From Flavobacterium sp. KACC 22761 (lineage in GTDB: Bacteria; Bacteroidota; Bacteroidia; Flavobacteriales; Flavobacteriaceae): DNA of 64,000 bases. The notes under the pieces were generated by a model. That model saw nothing but the letters and a program-made list of their open reading frames with translations, was not told where the DNA came from and searched no databases. The stretch covers positions 1,488,001 through 1,552,000 of the forward strand of contig NZ_CP139148.1 of the NCBI RefSeq assembly GCF_034058155.1. Direction: 5' to 3'. The position numbers and the translations under genes were made by a program. Within the stretch, counting starts at the first letter, position 1; each line of letters opens with the position of its first letter. This document shows positions 47,307 to 55,962 of this stretch, in pieces.

Positions 47307-48455
47307 ATGCAATTTTCTCAAATTTTAGGTCAAGATTATATCAAAAGTCACTTGATAAAAAGTGCATCTTCAGGACGAATTCCGCATGCGCAACTATTTG
47401 TTGGGCCAGAAGGAAGCGGTACTTTGTCAACCGCGATCGCTTATGCGCAGTATATTTTGTGCAATAATACCGGCAACGAAAACGAAAATGGAAATGATTC
47501 CTGCAATTTGAAATTTCAAAACATTTCACATCCAGATCTTCATTTCATTTACCCAACCGTGACTACCGAAGATGTCAAAACCAAACCAAAAAGTCTAGAT
47601 TTTATTCAGGATTGGAGAACGTTTGTACAGGAAATGCCTTATGGAGGATTATTTGACTGGTACAAAATTCTAGGCGTTCAAAACAAACAGGGTGAAATTA
47701 GGGTTGAAGATGCGCAGGAAGTTTTAAAATCACTTTCGCTAAAATCATACGAAGGTGGTTATAAAATCATGATCATTTGGATGGCCGATAAAATGAATAT
47801 TGCCGCTTCAAATAAACTTTTAAAGCTCCTTGAAGAACCTTCAGACAAAACCATTTTCATTTTAATTTCTGAAAATGAAGAAGATATTATTCAAACCATT
47901 CGCTCTCGTTGTCAGGTAATTCACTTTAACGGACTTCCAGAAAAAGTAATTGCAGATGCCCTGGTTTCACGCGAAAATATTGATTCGAATTTAGCCAAAA
48001 AAATCGCGCATCAAGCACAAGGAAATTTCAACAAAGCAATGCATTTGATAAAAGAAGATGACTCCGAATATCCTTTTGAACAATGGTTTGTAAACTGGGT
48101 TCGTGCCGCATTTAGAGCAAAAGGAAATGCTGCAGCAATTCAAGATTTGATTTCCTGGAGTGAGGAAATAGCCAGCCTTGGACGTGAAAGCCAGAAAAAA
48201 TTTATTCAGTTTTGCATCGAAATGTTTCGTCAGGCTTTATTACTGAATTATCAAACGCCAACTTTGGTTTACATTGAGCCAAAAGTGGACAAATTCAAAC
48301 TTGAAAATTTTGCGCCTTTTGTAAACGGAAACAACATTCATGAAATTTTCAAAGAGCTTTCTGATGCGATGTATCACATTGAAAGAAACGGAAATGCAAA
48401 AATAATCCTAACCGATTTATCTATAAAACTGACTCGTTTAATTCATAAAAAATAG
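47307..48455 (+). CDS. holB: DNA polymerase III delta' subunit
   Basis: Clamp-loader subunit that helps place the sliding clamp on DNA. 382 residues. The AAA+ core shows QILGQDYIKSHL at the N-terminus, a degenerate P-loop GPEGSGTLS in which the catalytic Lys is absent, NKLLKLLEEPSDKTIFIL in the middle, and SRC in TIRSRCQVI as the arginine-finger SRC motif. Loss of the P-loop Lys is normal for delta', which does not hydrolyse ATP. The start Met is the conserved one, which makes the promoter position (leaderless) noteworthy. A DoxX-like gene follows after 7 bases. Confidence 0.9.
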   Translation: MQFSQILGQDYIKSHLIKSASSGRIPHAQLFVGPEGSGTLSTAIAYAQYILCNNTGNENENGNDSCNLKFQNISHPDLHFIYPTVTTEDVKTKPKSLDFIQDWRTFVQEMPYGGLFDWYKILGVQNKQGEIRVEDAQEVLKSLSLKSYEGGYKIMIIWMADKMNIAASNKLLKLLEEPSDKTIFILISENEEDIIQTIRSRCQVIHFNGLPEKVIADALVSRENIDSNLAKKIAHQAQGNFNKAMHLIKEDDSEYPFEQWFVNWVRAAFRAKGNAAAIQDLISWSEEIASLGRESQKKFIQFCIEMFRQALLLNYQTPTLVYIEPKVDKFKLENFAPFVNGNNIHEIFKELSDAMYHIERNGNAKIILTDLSIKLTRLIHKK

Positions 48456-48462
48456 TCCTCAA

Positions 48463-48846
48463 ATGAACAATGTTGCCTCTATTTTATTATTAGCATTTTT
48501 AGCCATAACCTTTTTACAATCAGGCTATGAAAAAATTTTTTATTGGAAAGATAATGTAAACTGGCTTAAAGAGCATTTTGCCAAAACACCTTTAAAAAAC
48601 CAAGTCCCTTTAGCACTTATTCACTTGTTGATTCTGGAATTGATTTCAGGAATTTTATCTGTTGTTGGCGCCATTCAAATCGCATTAAACAGTGGCCGTG
48701 AATTTGGTTTTTATGGTGCAATTTTTTCATGCATCTGTTTATTGATGATGCTTTTCGGACAAAGACTTGCAAAGGATTATGATGGCGCTAGAACCATCGT
48801 AATCTATTTTATACCAGCCGTTATGGCTGTTTATTGGCTGAATTAA
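48463..48846 (+). CDS. DoxX-like integral membrane protein
   Basis: 127 residues with about four hydrophobic segments (residues 5-22, 47-70, 78-98, 108-125), the pattern of DoxX family proteins; the FLQSGYEKIFYWK motif after the first segment fits. DoxX proteins are membrane subunits of varied redox-related systems and no specific partner is visible here. It lies 7 bases after holB and 31 before the thioesterase gene, so it is probably in the same transcript. Confidence 0.8.
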   Translation: MNNVASILLLAFLAITFLQSGYEKIFYWKDNVNWLKEHFAKTPLKNQVPLALIHLLILELISGILSVVGAIQIALNSGREFGFYGAIFSCICLLMMLFGQRLAKDYDGARTIVIYFIPAVMAVYWLN

Positions 48847-48877
48847 TCAGCACGCTTAATTATAATTTTACAAAAAA

Positions 48878-49387
48878 ATGAATTCAAAACATCCTTCAGA
48901 ATCTATAACTATTTTAACTGATTTAGTTTTACCGAGCGAAACAAATCCTTTAAACAATCTTTTTGGCGGCGAATTGCTAGCCCGAATGGATCGCGCTGCA
49001 AGTATTGCCGCTCGTCGTCATTCACGCCGAATTGTAGTTACGGCTTCTGTAAATCACGTTGCTTTCAATAGAGCAATTTCTCTTGGAAGCGTTGTTACGG
49101 TCGAAGCTAAAGTTTCTAGATCTTTCAAAAGCTCAATGGAAGTTTACATTGACGTTTGGGTTGAAGACCGCGAATCTGGAAGCAGAACGAAAGCAAACGA
49201 AGCAATTTACACTTTTGTCGCTGTTGATGATACCGGAAGGCCCGTTGAAGTGCCTGCAATTCTTCCAGAAACAGAGCTTGAAATCCAGCGTTTCGATGCT
49301 GCATTGCGTCGCAAACAGCTGAGTTTGGTGCTTGCAGGAAAAATGAAACCATCAGAAGCAACAGAATTAAAAGCTTTGTTTTTGTAA
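48878..49387 (+). CDS. Acyl-CoA thioesterase, hotdog fold (YciA/BFIT-like)
   Basis: Hydrolyses acyl-CoA to free acid and CoA in the cytoplasm. 169 residues with the hotdog signature NPLNNLFGGELLARMD near residues 24-40, where the Asn and Asp region forms the active site, then VTASVNHVAFNRAI and EAIYTFVAVD. One hotdog domain followed by a helical extension of about 45 residues. It is the last gene of the holB group. Confidence 0.9.
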   Translation: MNSKHPSESITILTDLVLPSETNPLNNLFGGELLARMDRAASIAARRHSRRIVVTASVNHVAFNRAISLGSVVTVEAKVSRSFKSSMEVYIDVWVEDRESGSRTKANEAIYTFVAVDDTGRPVEVPAILPETELEIQRFDAALRRKQLSLVLAGKMKPSEATELKALFL

Positions 49388-49494
49388 TCAAATTTGTGAC
49401 AATTTGGAACAATTTGGAGCAACCAAACTCCAAAAAAAAGAACTAGTTTTGCAATTAACAAGTTCAGCTAAATACAAATAAGAAAGTTATTTCT

Positions 49495-49502
49495 TACTTT
49501 TG
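49495..49502 (+). promoter_or_regulatory. Candidate recA -7 promoter box
   Basis: TACTTTTG fits TAnnTTTG and lies 49 bases before the recA ATG. No TTG at the proper distance is seen. Confidence 0.4.
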
Positions 49503-49551
49503 AGTTTTATTCTGGAAACCAAAAAATAACAATTAAGATAATTTAAAAAAT

Positions 49552-50559
49552 ATGAGTTCAGACAAAGAAGCCAAATTAAAAGCGTTACAATTAACGCTTG
49601 ATAAACTTGACAAAACCTACGGAAAAGGAACCGTAATGAAAATGGGGGATAGAGCGATTGTGGAAGTAGAAACGATTTCTTCTGGCTCACTTGGCGTTGA
49701 TTTAGCGCTTGGGGTAAATGGATACCCAAAAGGAAGAATTATCGAAATATATGGTCCAGAATCATCTGGTAAAACTACTTTGACGTTGCATGCAATTGCT
49801 GAAGCACAAAAAGCAGGAGGAATTGCCGCTTTTATTGATGCTGAGCACGCTTTTGACAGAAATTATGCTGAAAAATTAGGCGTAGATATTGAAAACTTAA
49901 TCATTTCACAACCAGATAATGGAGAACAAGCATTAGAAATCGCTGAAAACTTAATCCGTTCTGGAGCAATTGATATTGTGGTAATTGACTCGGTTGCAGC
50001 CTTAACACCAAAAAGCGAAATTGAAGGCGAAATGGGAGATTCAAAAATGGGTCTTCACGCACGTTTGATGTCTCAAGCTTTAAGAAAACTTACTGGAACT
50101 ATCAGCAAGACAAACTGTACGGTTTTCTTCATTAACCAATTGCGTGAAAAAATTGGGGTTATGTTTGGAAATCCAGAAACTACAACGGGTGGTAACGCAT
50201 TGAAATTCTACGCTTCTGTACGTTTAGATATCCGTCGTTCTGCTCAAATTAAAGATGGTGAAAACGTAATTGGAAACAGAACTAAAGTTAAAATCGTTAA
50301 AAACAAAGTGGCACCGCCTTTCAAAACTGCTGAATTTGACATCATGTACGGCGAAGGTGTTTCTAAAACAGGAGAAATCCTTGATCTTGCTGTTGAATTT
50401 GATATCGTTAAAAAAGCAGGATCTTGGTTTAGCTATGGCGATACAAAATTAGGCCAAGGACGTGATGCTGTTAAAGCTTTAATCAAAGATAATCCAGAAT
50501 TGGCTGATGAATTAGAAGCTAAAATTAAAGAACATATGAAGGAATTAGCAAACGCTTAA
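49552..50559 (+). CDS. recA: Recombinase RecA
   Basis: ATP-dependent strand-exchange protein for homologous recombination and the SOS response. 335 residues, slightly shorter than E. coli RecA because of a short C-terminal tail. Walker A is GPESSGKT at residues 68-75, VIDSVAAL is the Walker B region, and [22 protein letters not shown] is present in pieces as the L1 and L2 loop area. It has its own leader and a strong terminator immediately downstream, so it looks monocistronic. Confidence 0.98.
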   Translation: MSSDKEAKLKALQLTLDKLDKTYGKGTVMKMGDRAIVEVETISSGSLGVDLALGVNGYPKGRIIEIYGPESSGKTTLTLHAIAEAQKAGGIAAFIDAEHAFDRNYAEKLGVDIENLIISQPDNGEQALEIAENLIRSGAIDIVVIDSVAALTPKSEIEGEMGDSKMGLHARLMSQALRKLTGTISKTNCTVFFINQLREKIGVMFGNPETTTGGNALKFYASVRLDIRRSAQIKDGENVIGNRTKVKIVKNKVAPPFKTAEFDIMYGEGVSKTGEILDLAVEFDIVKKAGSWFSYGDTKLGQGRDAVKALIKDNPELADELEAKIKEHMKELANA

Positions 50560-50596
50560 ATCTTTAAAAATCTGAATAATACAGATTTATATTTTC

Positions 50597-50631
50597 AAAA
50601 ACCCGGAAGTATTTAAACTTTCGGGTTTTTT
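50597..50631 (+). terminator. Intrinsic terminator of recA
   Basis: AAAACCCGGAAGT (50598-50610) pairs with ACTTTCGGGTTTT (about 50618-50629) and a T-run follows. Confidence 0.85.
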
Positions 50632-50705
50632 ATTTTGAAAAAAAATTAAAAAATGACGCAACCATTTCAAAAAATCGAATCTAATAAATAGTTATAAAAT
50701 TTATT

Positions 50706-50730
50706 GGCATCGCCATAAGTGCCTTTTTTT
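50706..50730 (+). terminator. Weak terminator-like hairpin in the recA-plsC gap
   Basis: GGCA (50706-50709) and TGCC (50720-50723) followed by seven T (50724-50730). The stem is short but the T-run is perfect. Confidence 0.4.
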
Positions 50731-50772
50731 AAATTTTTAGAATGAATTTGGTTGATTTGTTTTAATAAAAAT

Positions 50773-50803
50773 CCGTCAGTTTGTTTGGTGCTGACGGGTT
50801 TTT
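50773..50803 (+). terminator. Intrinsic terminator with no annotated gene upstream
   Basis: CCGTCAG (50773-50779) and CTGACGG (50791-50797) form a perfect 7-bp stem followed by GTTTTTATT. Nothing coding lies between the recA terminator and this one, so it may end a small RNA. Confidence 0.7.
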
Positions 50804-50917
50804 ATTCCAAAAAAACATTTTTTTACGCAACCTTTTTCATTTTTAGCGCTCTATATATTGTGACGTTAACTGAGTTCTAACCAAACTCTTTATTATCAAT
50901 CCTTAATGTTTTTAACC

Positions 50918-51022
50918 ATGAAAGAGAAAATTGAAGTGTTGTACAATAAAAACCGCAGAAAAACCAAATTGAAGTTTAAAAAAGTATTGCGATTTATTTC
51001 TGAAAAAATCATTCACAGATAA
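50918..51022 (+). CDS. Possible 34-residue basic small protein
   Basis: ATG at 50918, stop TAA at 51020-51022. The product is very rich in Lys and Arg (begins MKEKIEVLYNKNRRKTK) with an amphipathic look. It lies between two terminators (50773-50803 and 51064-51110), so it has room for its own transcript, but no consensus promoter is visible. It is not a recognised family and could be a chance ORF. Confidence 0.35.
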   Translation: MKEKIEVLYNKNRRKTKLKFKKVLRFISEKIIHR

Positions 51023-51063
51023 GATTTTTGAATAAAAATAAGGGGTTATTTTAGTTCAAAAGA

Positions 51064-51110
51064 AAACCCGGTATCCTAGAGCTTAAGGATTGCCGGGTTC
51101 TGTTTTTTAT
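51064..51110. terminator. Bidirectional intrinsic terminator
   Basis: AACCCGG..ATCCT (51065-51077) pairs with AGGAT..CCGGGTT (51086-51099). T-rich tracts follow on the plus strand (51101 onward) and a shorter one on the minus strand. It would end the second plsC transcript and any plus-strand transcript from the island. Confidence 0.7.
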
Positions 51111-51862
51111 TTTTTAGCATCTTTTTTCTGAAATTCGACCAATTCATTGTAAATCAATTGTCTTACTTGATCCCGAAGCTCCTTTCGATGATCGCTAGTT
51201 ACACCTCTTGTTTCCACAAATGGAAGAATTTTTGCTCGCATTTTTCCAGGACTTCCACTAAAAAAGGTATATGAAAAGCGCTCTTTGTTGTCTGGAAAAA
51301 CAATTGGAACAATCGGAATTTGATGTTCTATCGCTAAACGAAATGCTCCGTCTTTAAACTCATCCAGCAAAATACTTTCATCATCTGGAACACCACCTTC
51401 GGGAAAAATACAAATACTTAAACCTTGATTTAAACGGTTTTGGGCTCTTTTAAAAACTTCATTTTTACTTTTTGAAGAGTTTCTATCAACCAAAATACAA
51501 GTTCTTTTATAAAAAAATCCAAATAACGGAATCTTAACCAATTCCTTCTTTCCCACAAAAACAAAAGGATTTTTAATAAGGGCAAGCATCAGCATAATAT
51601 CTGTCATCGAAGTATGATTTGCAACAATCATGTAGCTTGTATGTTTGATAAGCTTTTGTTCGCACTTTACTTTGTAATAAAAACCCATCCCGAAAAGGAT
51701 AAATTTAGCCCAAATGCGGGCCATTTTGAAGAAATAGGGATATCCGCGTTCCGAAATGATAGAAATCAGCAAAAACGGCAACATAATCAATATCGGAATG
51801 GCCATTAAAACATAAAACCAAATGCGCCATAAAACCCAAAAAGCAATTTTAAATATTTTCAT
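51107..51862 (-). CDS. 1-acyl-sn-glycerol-3-phosphate acyltransferase (PlsC), second copy
   Basis: 251 residues. HX4D motif NHTSMTD at about 82-88 and FPEGG at about 154-158, with a long hydrophobic N-terminal anchor (residues about 5-35). It is more distant from the copy at 1004-1744 than expected for a recent duplicate, with a different FPEG follow-up (GVPDDES in place of TRSKTGK), which may reflect another acyl or lysolipid preference. It stands alone, with a terminator immediately downstream. Confidence 0.9.
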   Translation of the reverse strand: MKIFKIAFWVLWRIWFYVLMAIPILIMLPFLLISIISERGYPYFFKMARIWAKFILFGMGFYYKVKCEQKLIKHTSYMIVANHTSMTDIMLMLALIKNPFVFVGKKELVKIPLFGFFYKRTCILVDRNSSKSKNEVFKRAQNRLNQGLSICIFPEGGVPDDESILLDEFKDGAFRLAIEHQIPIVPIVFPDNKERFSYTFFSGSPGKMRAKILPFVETRGVTSDHRKELRDQVRQLIYNELVEFQKKDAKK

Positions 51863-51921
51863 AACTTCAAAAGTAATAAAACGGAAATGAATTTTATAGA
51901 GATTTCTTTCTGTGTCATTGG

Positions 51922-52553
51922 TTTTTTAACGCAAAGGGCGCAAAGGATTTTCGCAAAGGAAAGAAGTTTATTTTTTGAGATCTACTTTGCAGTAAGTTCA
52001 CAAAGTTAAATCTATAAATTGTTTATTACTCTTCTTATCCCATTTTTTAGGAGACTTTCATTGAAATTTATCAGTAACCCAAGTTTAAAATTTCCAAGTT
52101 TTAAGTACGTTAAGGTTTGTGCCTAATGATTCAAACTAAGTGATTCTACACTCTTAATTTCAATTAGAAACTTATTTTCTACAAGCAAATCAATGCGATA
52201 CCCACAATCAAGTTTAACCTCTTCAAAAACCAACGGCAAAGCTTTCTCTTTTTCTACAAAAAGTCCACGTTGTTTAATTTTATAAAACAAACATTCTTTA
52301 TAAACATTCTCTAATAAACCCGGGCCTAGTTTTTTATGAATTTCTATAGCAAGTCCAATGATAATAGTTGATATTTCGTTTTCTGTCATAATAAAAAACA
52401 TCAAATTTATAAATATTTTCTTATAATTTAAACTATTGTCACAATCTAAAAGTTTTATAAAGAAAATTAAAACTTAGGGAACTTATTGCAAAGCAATTCG
52501 CAAAAAAACTTCCTTGCTCAGCGAAAAACCTTTGCGCCCTCTGCGTTAAAAAA
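51922..52553. mobile_element. Putative non-autonomous cassette: long inverted repeats flanking a GxxExxY gene
   Basis: The left arm at 51922-52014 and the right arm at 52466-52553 are reverse complements. The outer 33 bases differ at only two positions (TTTTTTAACGCA...GGGCGCAAAGG) and weaker similarity continues for about 55 bases more (GAAGTTT, CTTTGCA, TAAGTTC). The left arm ends exactly where the full-length reading frame of the enclosed gene ends. No transposase is present. Related GCAAAG-rich sequence lies at 6538-6718. I infer a dispersed mobile or formerly mobile unit; target duplications are not evident. Confidence 0.65.
52012..52389 (-). pseudogene. GxxExxY family (PD-(D/E)XK nuclease-like) protein with internal stop
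   Basis: The frame starts at ATG 52387-52389 and carries GPGLLENVYKECL, the GxxExxY motif, then YRIDLLVENKFLIEIKSVE, matching the D-x(n)-ExK nuclease-like core. A TAG at 52123-52125 interrupts at codon 89. Reading through it the same frame continues with AQTLTYLKLGNFKLGLLINF and RRVINNL to a stop at 52012-52014, giving 125 codons, the normal family length. A single C-to-T change from CAG would explain the stop. It is either a recent pseudogene or a truncated 88-residue product lacking the C-terminal helix-strand part. Confidence 0.85.
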
Positions 52554-52647
52554 TATCCAATAAATTTTCAATTCTAAGTGTAAAACCGTTGCAAACTTTG
52601 CCGTTAGAAAAAACATCACGACATTTGCAATTCAGAAAAAATTGAGA

Positions 52648-53622
52648 ATGGCAAAAATACTTACGGGTGTTCAGAGTACAGGAACGCCGCATTTAGGAAA
52701 TTTACTGGGCGCAATTATCCCAGCAATTGAATTATCGAACAATCCTGCAAATGAATCTTATTTGTTCATTGCTGATTTGCATTCTATTACACAAATCAAA
52801 GACGGCAAAACATTAAGAGCAAATACGTATAGCACAGCGGCGGCTTGGCTTGCGTGTGGCTTGAACCCAGAAAAAGTTACTTTTTACAGACAATCTGATG
52901 TGACTCAAACTGCTGAATTGACTTGGTATTTAAGTTGTTTTTTTCCGTTCCAAAGATTGACTTTGGCACATTCTTTCAAAGATAAATCTGACCGTTTAGA
53001 CGATGTTAATGCCGGGCTTTTTACGTATCCGATGTTGATGGCAGCTGATATTTTATTATACGATGCCGAATTTGTTCCGGTTGGAAAAGATCAATTACAG
53101 CATTTAGAAATTACGCGCGACGTAGCTTCAAGATTCAACCATCAGATGGGAGAAACTTTTGTGATTCCAGAGGCTAAAATTCAGGAAGACAGTATGTTGA
53201 TACCGGGAACAAATGGCGGAAAAATGAGTAAATCTGCAAATAATATTATCAATATTTTCTTGGATGATAAAACACTTCGCAAACAAGTGATGAGCATCGA
53301 AACCGACAGCACGCCACTCGAAGCTCCAAAAAATCCAGATACTTGTAATGCTTTTGCGATTTATTCTCTATTGGCAAATGAAGAGCAAATTGCTCAAATG
53401 AGAGCTAATTATTTAGGAGGAAATTACGGTTATGGTCACGCCAAACAAGCTTTGTTTGAATTGATTACCGAAAAATTTAAAACAGAAAGAGAAAAATACA
53501 ATTACTATATCAACAACCTTGAAGAAGTCGATGCCTTACTAAAAAAAGGTGCTGCAAAAGCTTCTGTCGTTGCAGATGGAGTTTTAGCAAAAGTCCGCAA
53601 TGTTCTAGGATTTGAAAAATAG
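52648..53622 (+). CDS. trpS: Tryptophan-tRNA ligase
   Basis: Class I aminoacyl-tRNA synthetase charging tRNA-Trp. 324 residues from the ATG at 52648 (an ATG two codons earlier is possible). The HIGH-like motif is TGTPHLGN (residues 11-18) and the KMSKS motif is exact at 192-196. A perfect terminator follows 11 bases after the stop. It is a stand-alone gene placed right after the GxxExxY cassette. Confidence 0.96.
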   Translation: MAKILTGVQSTGTPHLGNLLGAIIPAIELSNNPANESYLFIADLHSITQIKDGKTLRANTYSTAAAWLACGLNPEKVTFYRQSDVTQTAELTWYLSCFFPFQRLTLAHSFKDKSDRLDDVNAGLFTYPMLMAADILLYDAEFVPVGKDQLQHLEITRDVASRFNHQMGETFVIPEAKIQEDSMLIPGTNGGKMSKSANNIINIFLDDKTLRKQVMSIETDSTPLEAPKNPDTCNAFAIYSLLANEEQIAQMRANYLGGNYGYGHAKQALFELITEKFKTEREKYNYYINNLEEVDALLKKGAAKASVVADGVLAKVRNVLGFEK

Positions 53623-53633
53623 AATCTCAAAAT

Positions 53634-53670
53634 AAAAGCCTAATAGATTTACTTTCTATTAGGCTTTTTT
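53634..53670 (+). terminator. Intrinsic terminator of trpS
   Basis: AAAAGCCTAATAG (53634-53646) pairs with CTATTAGGCTTTT (53656-53668), T-run follows. A-rich sequence on the other side may also serve the convergent gene at 53692-54549. Confidence 0.88.
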
Positions 53671-53691
53671 CTTATCTCAAAATTTGCATTT

Positions 53692-54549
53692 TTAAGCTCT
53701 GCCAAGGCGCACCATCAAAAGGATTAATCGAATAATAACGATAATAACGACGGCAATAGACCAACCTGAAAATCCTGATGAACTGCTGGCATTGTCTACT
53801 CTTTCCTGAGCTGCATCAAGCTGATTTTTATTTTTTCTGAACAAATTATTCAACTCAGAATCAACTGCATTATAGTTTACCAAAGACGAAATCATCGGGT
53901 TTATCAATTCATGCCTTACGACCGAATTGCTATGCAAATTGTACACTTTGTTGTAAACCGCTCTAATTTTTTCATCTTTTTCAGCTGATCTGAAATGAGA
54001 AACCAGAACATAAAAACTGCGGTATTTTAAAAACTCAACTGTTTCACTTACAGCAGATGGCTGTAAACTTCCATTAACAGTTTGAATGGCATAATCTAAT
54101 TTTTCAGACACTTTATTGCTCAATCGCTCTAACGAACTTTCAGGCAAATATTCCTTAACTTCAAACAAATCATCAATATTATCGAATCGATTATTAGTGA
54201 TGTAATATTCTAAAATCGCATCCAAATCTTTAGACAAAAATTTATCGATAAAGATCCTAACATCTTCTTTGCTAGAGGAAATTGGATGATCAGAAATAAA
54301 CCTGTTTCGAGAATAATTCTTTTTAGAAAAAAAGTTGTAAAGAATTCGATTATTGCAAACAAACAAGAGCTGATTTGCATAACTCTCCATTGCTAAAACC
54401 AAATTTTCTCCTAAATCAGGCATTACATTTGTGTTGCCAGATCGCTCAATTTCAAACTGTTTTTTTGCTTTTTCAATGTCTTCAGAGCTGAAAGATCGTA
54501 GGTTTGCATTGTAAATTCCAGCGTTTTCAAATAATTCAATTATATTCAT
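53692..54549 (-). CDS. Uncharacterised protein with C-terminal membrane anchor
   Basis: 285 residues, largely helical and charged, with one strong hydrophobic segment at about 259-280 followed by RLGRA at the C-terminus. No signal peptide, so the long N-terminal part would face the cytoplasm in a tail-anchored topology. Before the anchor is a Ser-rich linker. No domain recognised. A -7 box TATATTTG at 54574-54581 lies 25 bases upstream. It lies between trpS and dprA and is probably its own transcription unit. Confidence 0.75.
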   Translation of the reverse strand: MNIIELFENAGIYNANLRSFSSEDIEKAKKQFEIERSGNTNVMPDLGENLVLAMESYANQLLFVCNNRILYNFFSKKNYSRNRFISDHPISSSKEDVRIFIDKFLSKDLDAILEYYITNNRFDNIDDLFEVKEYLPESSLERLSNKVSEKLDYAIQTVNGSLQPSAVSETVEFLKYRSFYVLVSHFRSAEKDEKIRAVYNKVYNLHSNSVVRHELINPMISSLVNYNAVDSELNNLFRKNKNQLDAAQERVDNASSSSGFSGWSIAVVIIVIIRLILLMVRLGRA

Positions 54550-54573
54550 TTAACTTAAGGTTTTTGGTTAAAA

Positions 54574-54581
54574 CAAATATA
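54574..54581 (-). promoter_or_regulatory. Candidate -7 box of the unknown membrane-anchored protein gene
   Basis: TATATTTG on the minus strand; no TTG at -33. Confidence 0.4.
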
Positions 54582-54623
54582 TTCTTTTATTTATTTCGTG
54601 CTAATTTTTCTATTAAAAACCCA

Positions 54624-55724
54624 TTAAATTGCTTCAAACATTTTCCCTGGCAGTGGTCTGATTAAGCCCTTAAGCTCCATATTCAAAAGAATTCCAGACA
54701 ATCTAAAAATTGGGAAATTACATTCTAATGCAATGATGTCCAGAAGTTCTTTTCCATTTTTAATCAAGAAATTATAAATAACTTCTTCATCAGAATCTAG
54801 TTCTACAAAAAGCTGTCTTTGAATCGGTTTTGGTTTATTTTCAAGATCCCAATTCAGCACATAAATCAAATCGGCTGCGCTTGTTAAAACATTCGCTTTT
54901 TGAGTTTTGATTAAGTTATTGCATCCTTGACTGTATCGGTCTGAAACACGGCCAGGAACTGCAAAAACTTCTCTGTTGTAGTCATTTGCTAAATTGGCGG
55001 TAATTAAAGAACCGCCTTTATCTGCAGATTCAATTACGACGGTGGCTTCTGTCATTCCAGCTACAATTCGGTTTCGGCGCACAAATTTTTCTTTATCTGG
55101 ATTTGAAGAGCTCCAAAATTCCGTAATAAATCCGCCGTTTTCTTCCATTTTAGCAATGTACTTTTTATGCGTTCTTGGATAAACTTGATTTAATCCATGC
55201 GCCAAAACGCCAATCGTTTGCAAATTGTTTTCCATAGCTATTTGATGCGCCACAATATCAACTCCATAAGCAAATCCGCTGACAATAACAGGATCAAGAA
55301 GAACGAGATCTTCGATAAGTTTTTTACAAAAATCAATTCCATACGAAGTAACTTGACGTGTACCCACAATACTGATTAACTTTTTGTTTTTCAAGTTGAT
55401 ATTTCCAGAAGTAAAAATCAAAACCGGTGCGTCTATACAATGTTTCAAACGATCTGGATAATCATCATCTTGAAAATAGGATACATTTATTTTCTCTTTG
55501 CGGATGAACTCTAATTCAAGACTGGCTTTCTCAAAAGCACTTTTATCCTTCAAATTTTTAAGCAAAACGGCACCAATGCCATCAATACTGGCAATTTGAA
55601 CCGCTTTTGCTTTAAAAACTGCTTCTGCGCTACCACAATGCAATAGCAATTTTTTGGCCATAATATCGCCTACTCCATCAACTTTAAGTAAGGCTAACAA
55701 ATAAAATAATTCCTGATCTGACAT
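54624..55724 (-). CDS. dprA: DNA-processing protein DprA
   Basis: Loads RecA onto incoming single-stranded DNA in natural transformation. 366 residues from the ATG at 55724 (MSDQELFYLL); one two codons earlier is possible. N-terminal helix-hairpin-helix region (about 1-65), Rossmann-like core with SIVGTRQVTSYG, SGFAYGVDIVAH, AHGLNQVYPR, GSLITANLANDYNREVFAVPG, then a C-terminal winged-helix part (about 300-366). It is divergent from the HU-CCDC81/SPOR gene. Whether the organism is competent cannot be told from this window. Confidence 0.95.
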   Translation of the reverse strand: MSDQELFYLLALLKVDGVGDIMAKKLLLHCGSAEAVFKAKAVQIASIDGIGAVLLKNLKDKSAFEKASLELEFIRKEKINVSYFQDDDYPDRLKHCIDAPVLIFTSGNINLKNKKLISIVGTRQVTSYGIDFCKKLIEDLVLLDPVIVSGFAYGVDIVAHQIAMENNLQTIGVLAHGLNQVYPRTHKKYIAKMEENGGFITEFWSSSNPDKEKFVRRNRIVAGMTEATVVIESADKGGSLITANLANDYNREVFAVPGRVSDRYSQGCNNLIKTQKANVLTSAADLIYVLNWDLENKPKPIQRQLFVELDSDEEVIYNFLIKNGKELLDIIALECNFPIFRLSGILLNMELKGLIRPLPGKMFEAI

Positions 55725-55928
55725 TTTCAAAAAACATTATGTAAAATAGAACCGAAAACTAAAACAATTCTAAAGTGCAAATATGACTAAAATAAAGTAA
55801 TTTCTTAATAAAAACACCAATTTATAAAGTTGGCACGAGCAAAAAACAAAACGTCTTTTATTTAAATAATTGAAAACGAATTGTCTATAAAATAATCCGA
55901 ATTGTTAATAAAAATTGTGAATAAAATT

Positions 55929-55957
55929 TTGATAACTATATTCGTTCCATAACTTTG
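55929..55957 (+). promoter_or_regulatory. Promoter of the HU/SPOR gene, positioned for a leaderless transcript
   Basis: TTG (55929-55931), 18-base spacer, TAACTTTG (55950-55957). The box ends 5 bases before the ATG at 55963. Confidence 0.6.
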
Positions 55958-55962
55958 TTATT

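Noticed and set aside
47400..47440. P-loop of delta' lacking the Lys, as a sign of a broken gene
   Set aside because: Loss of the ATP-binding Lys is normal for delta' subunits, and the rest of the frame is intact.
49059..49433. ORFs overlapping the thioesterase in other frames
   Set aside because: Shadows of a clear hotdog thioesterase gene; no independent start signals.
49412..49434. TTTGGAG/CTCCAAA hairpin after the thioesterase gene as a terminator
   Set aside because: It is followed by an A-run, not a T-run, on the transcribed strand.
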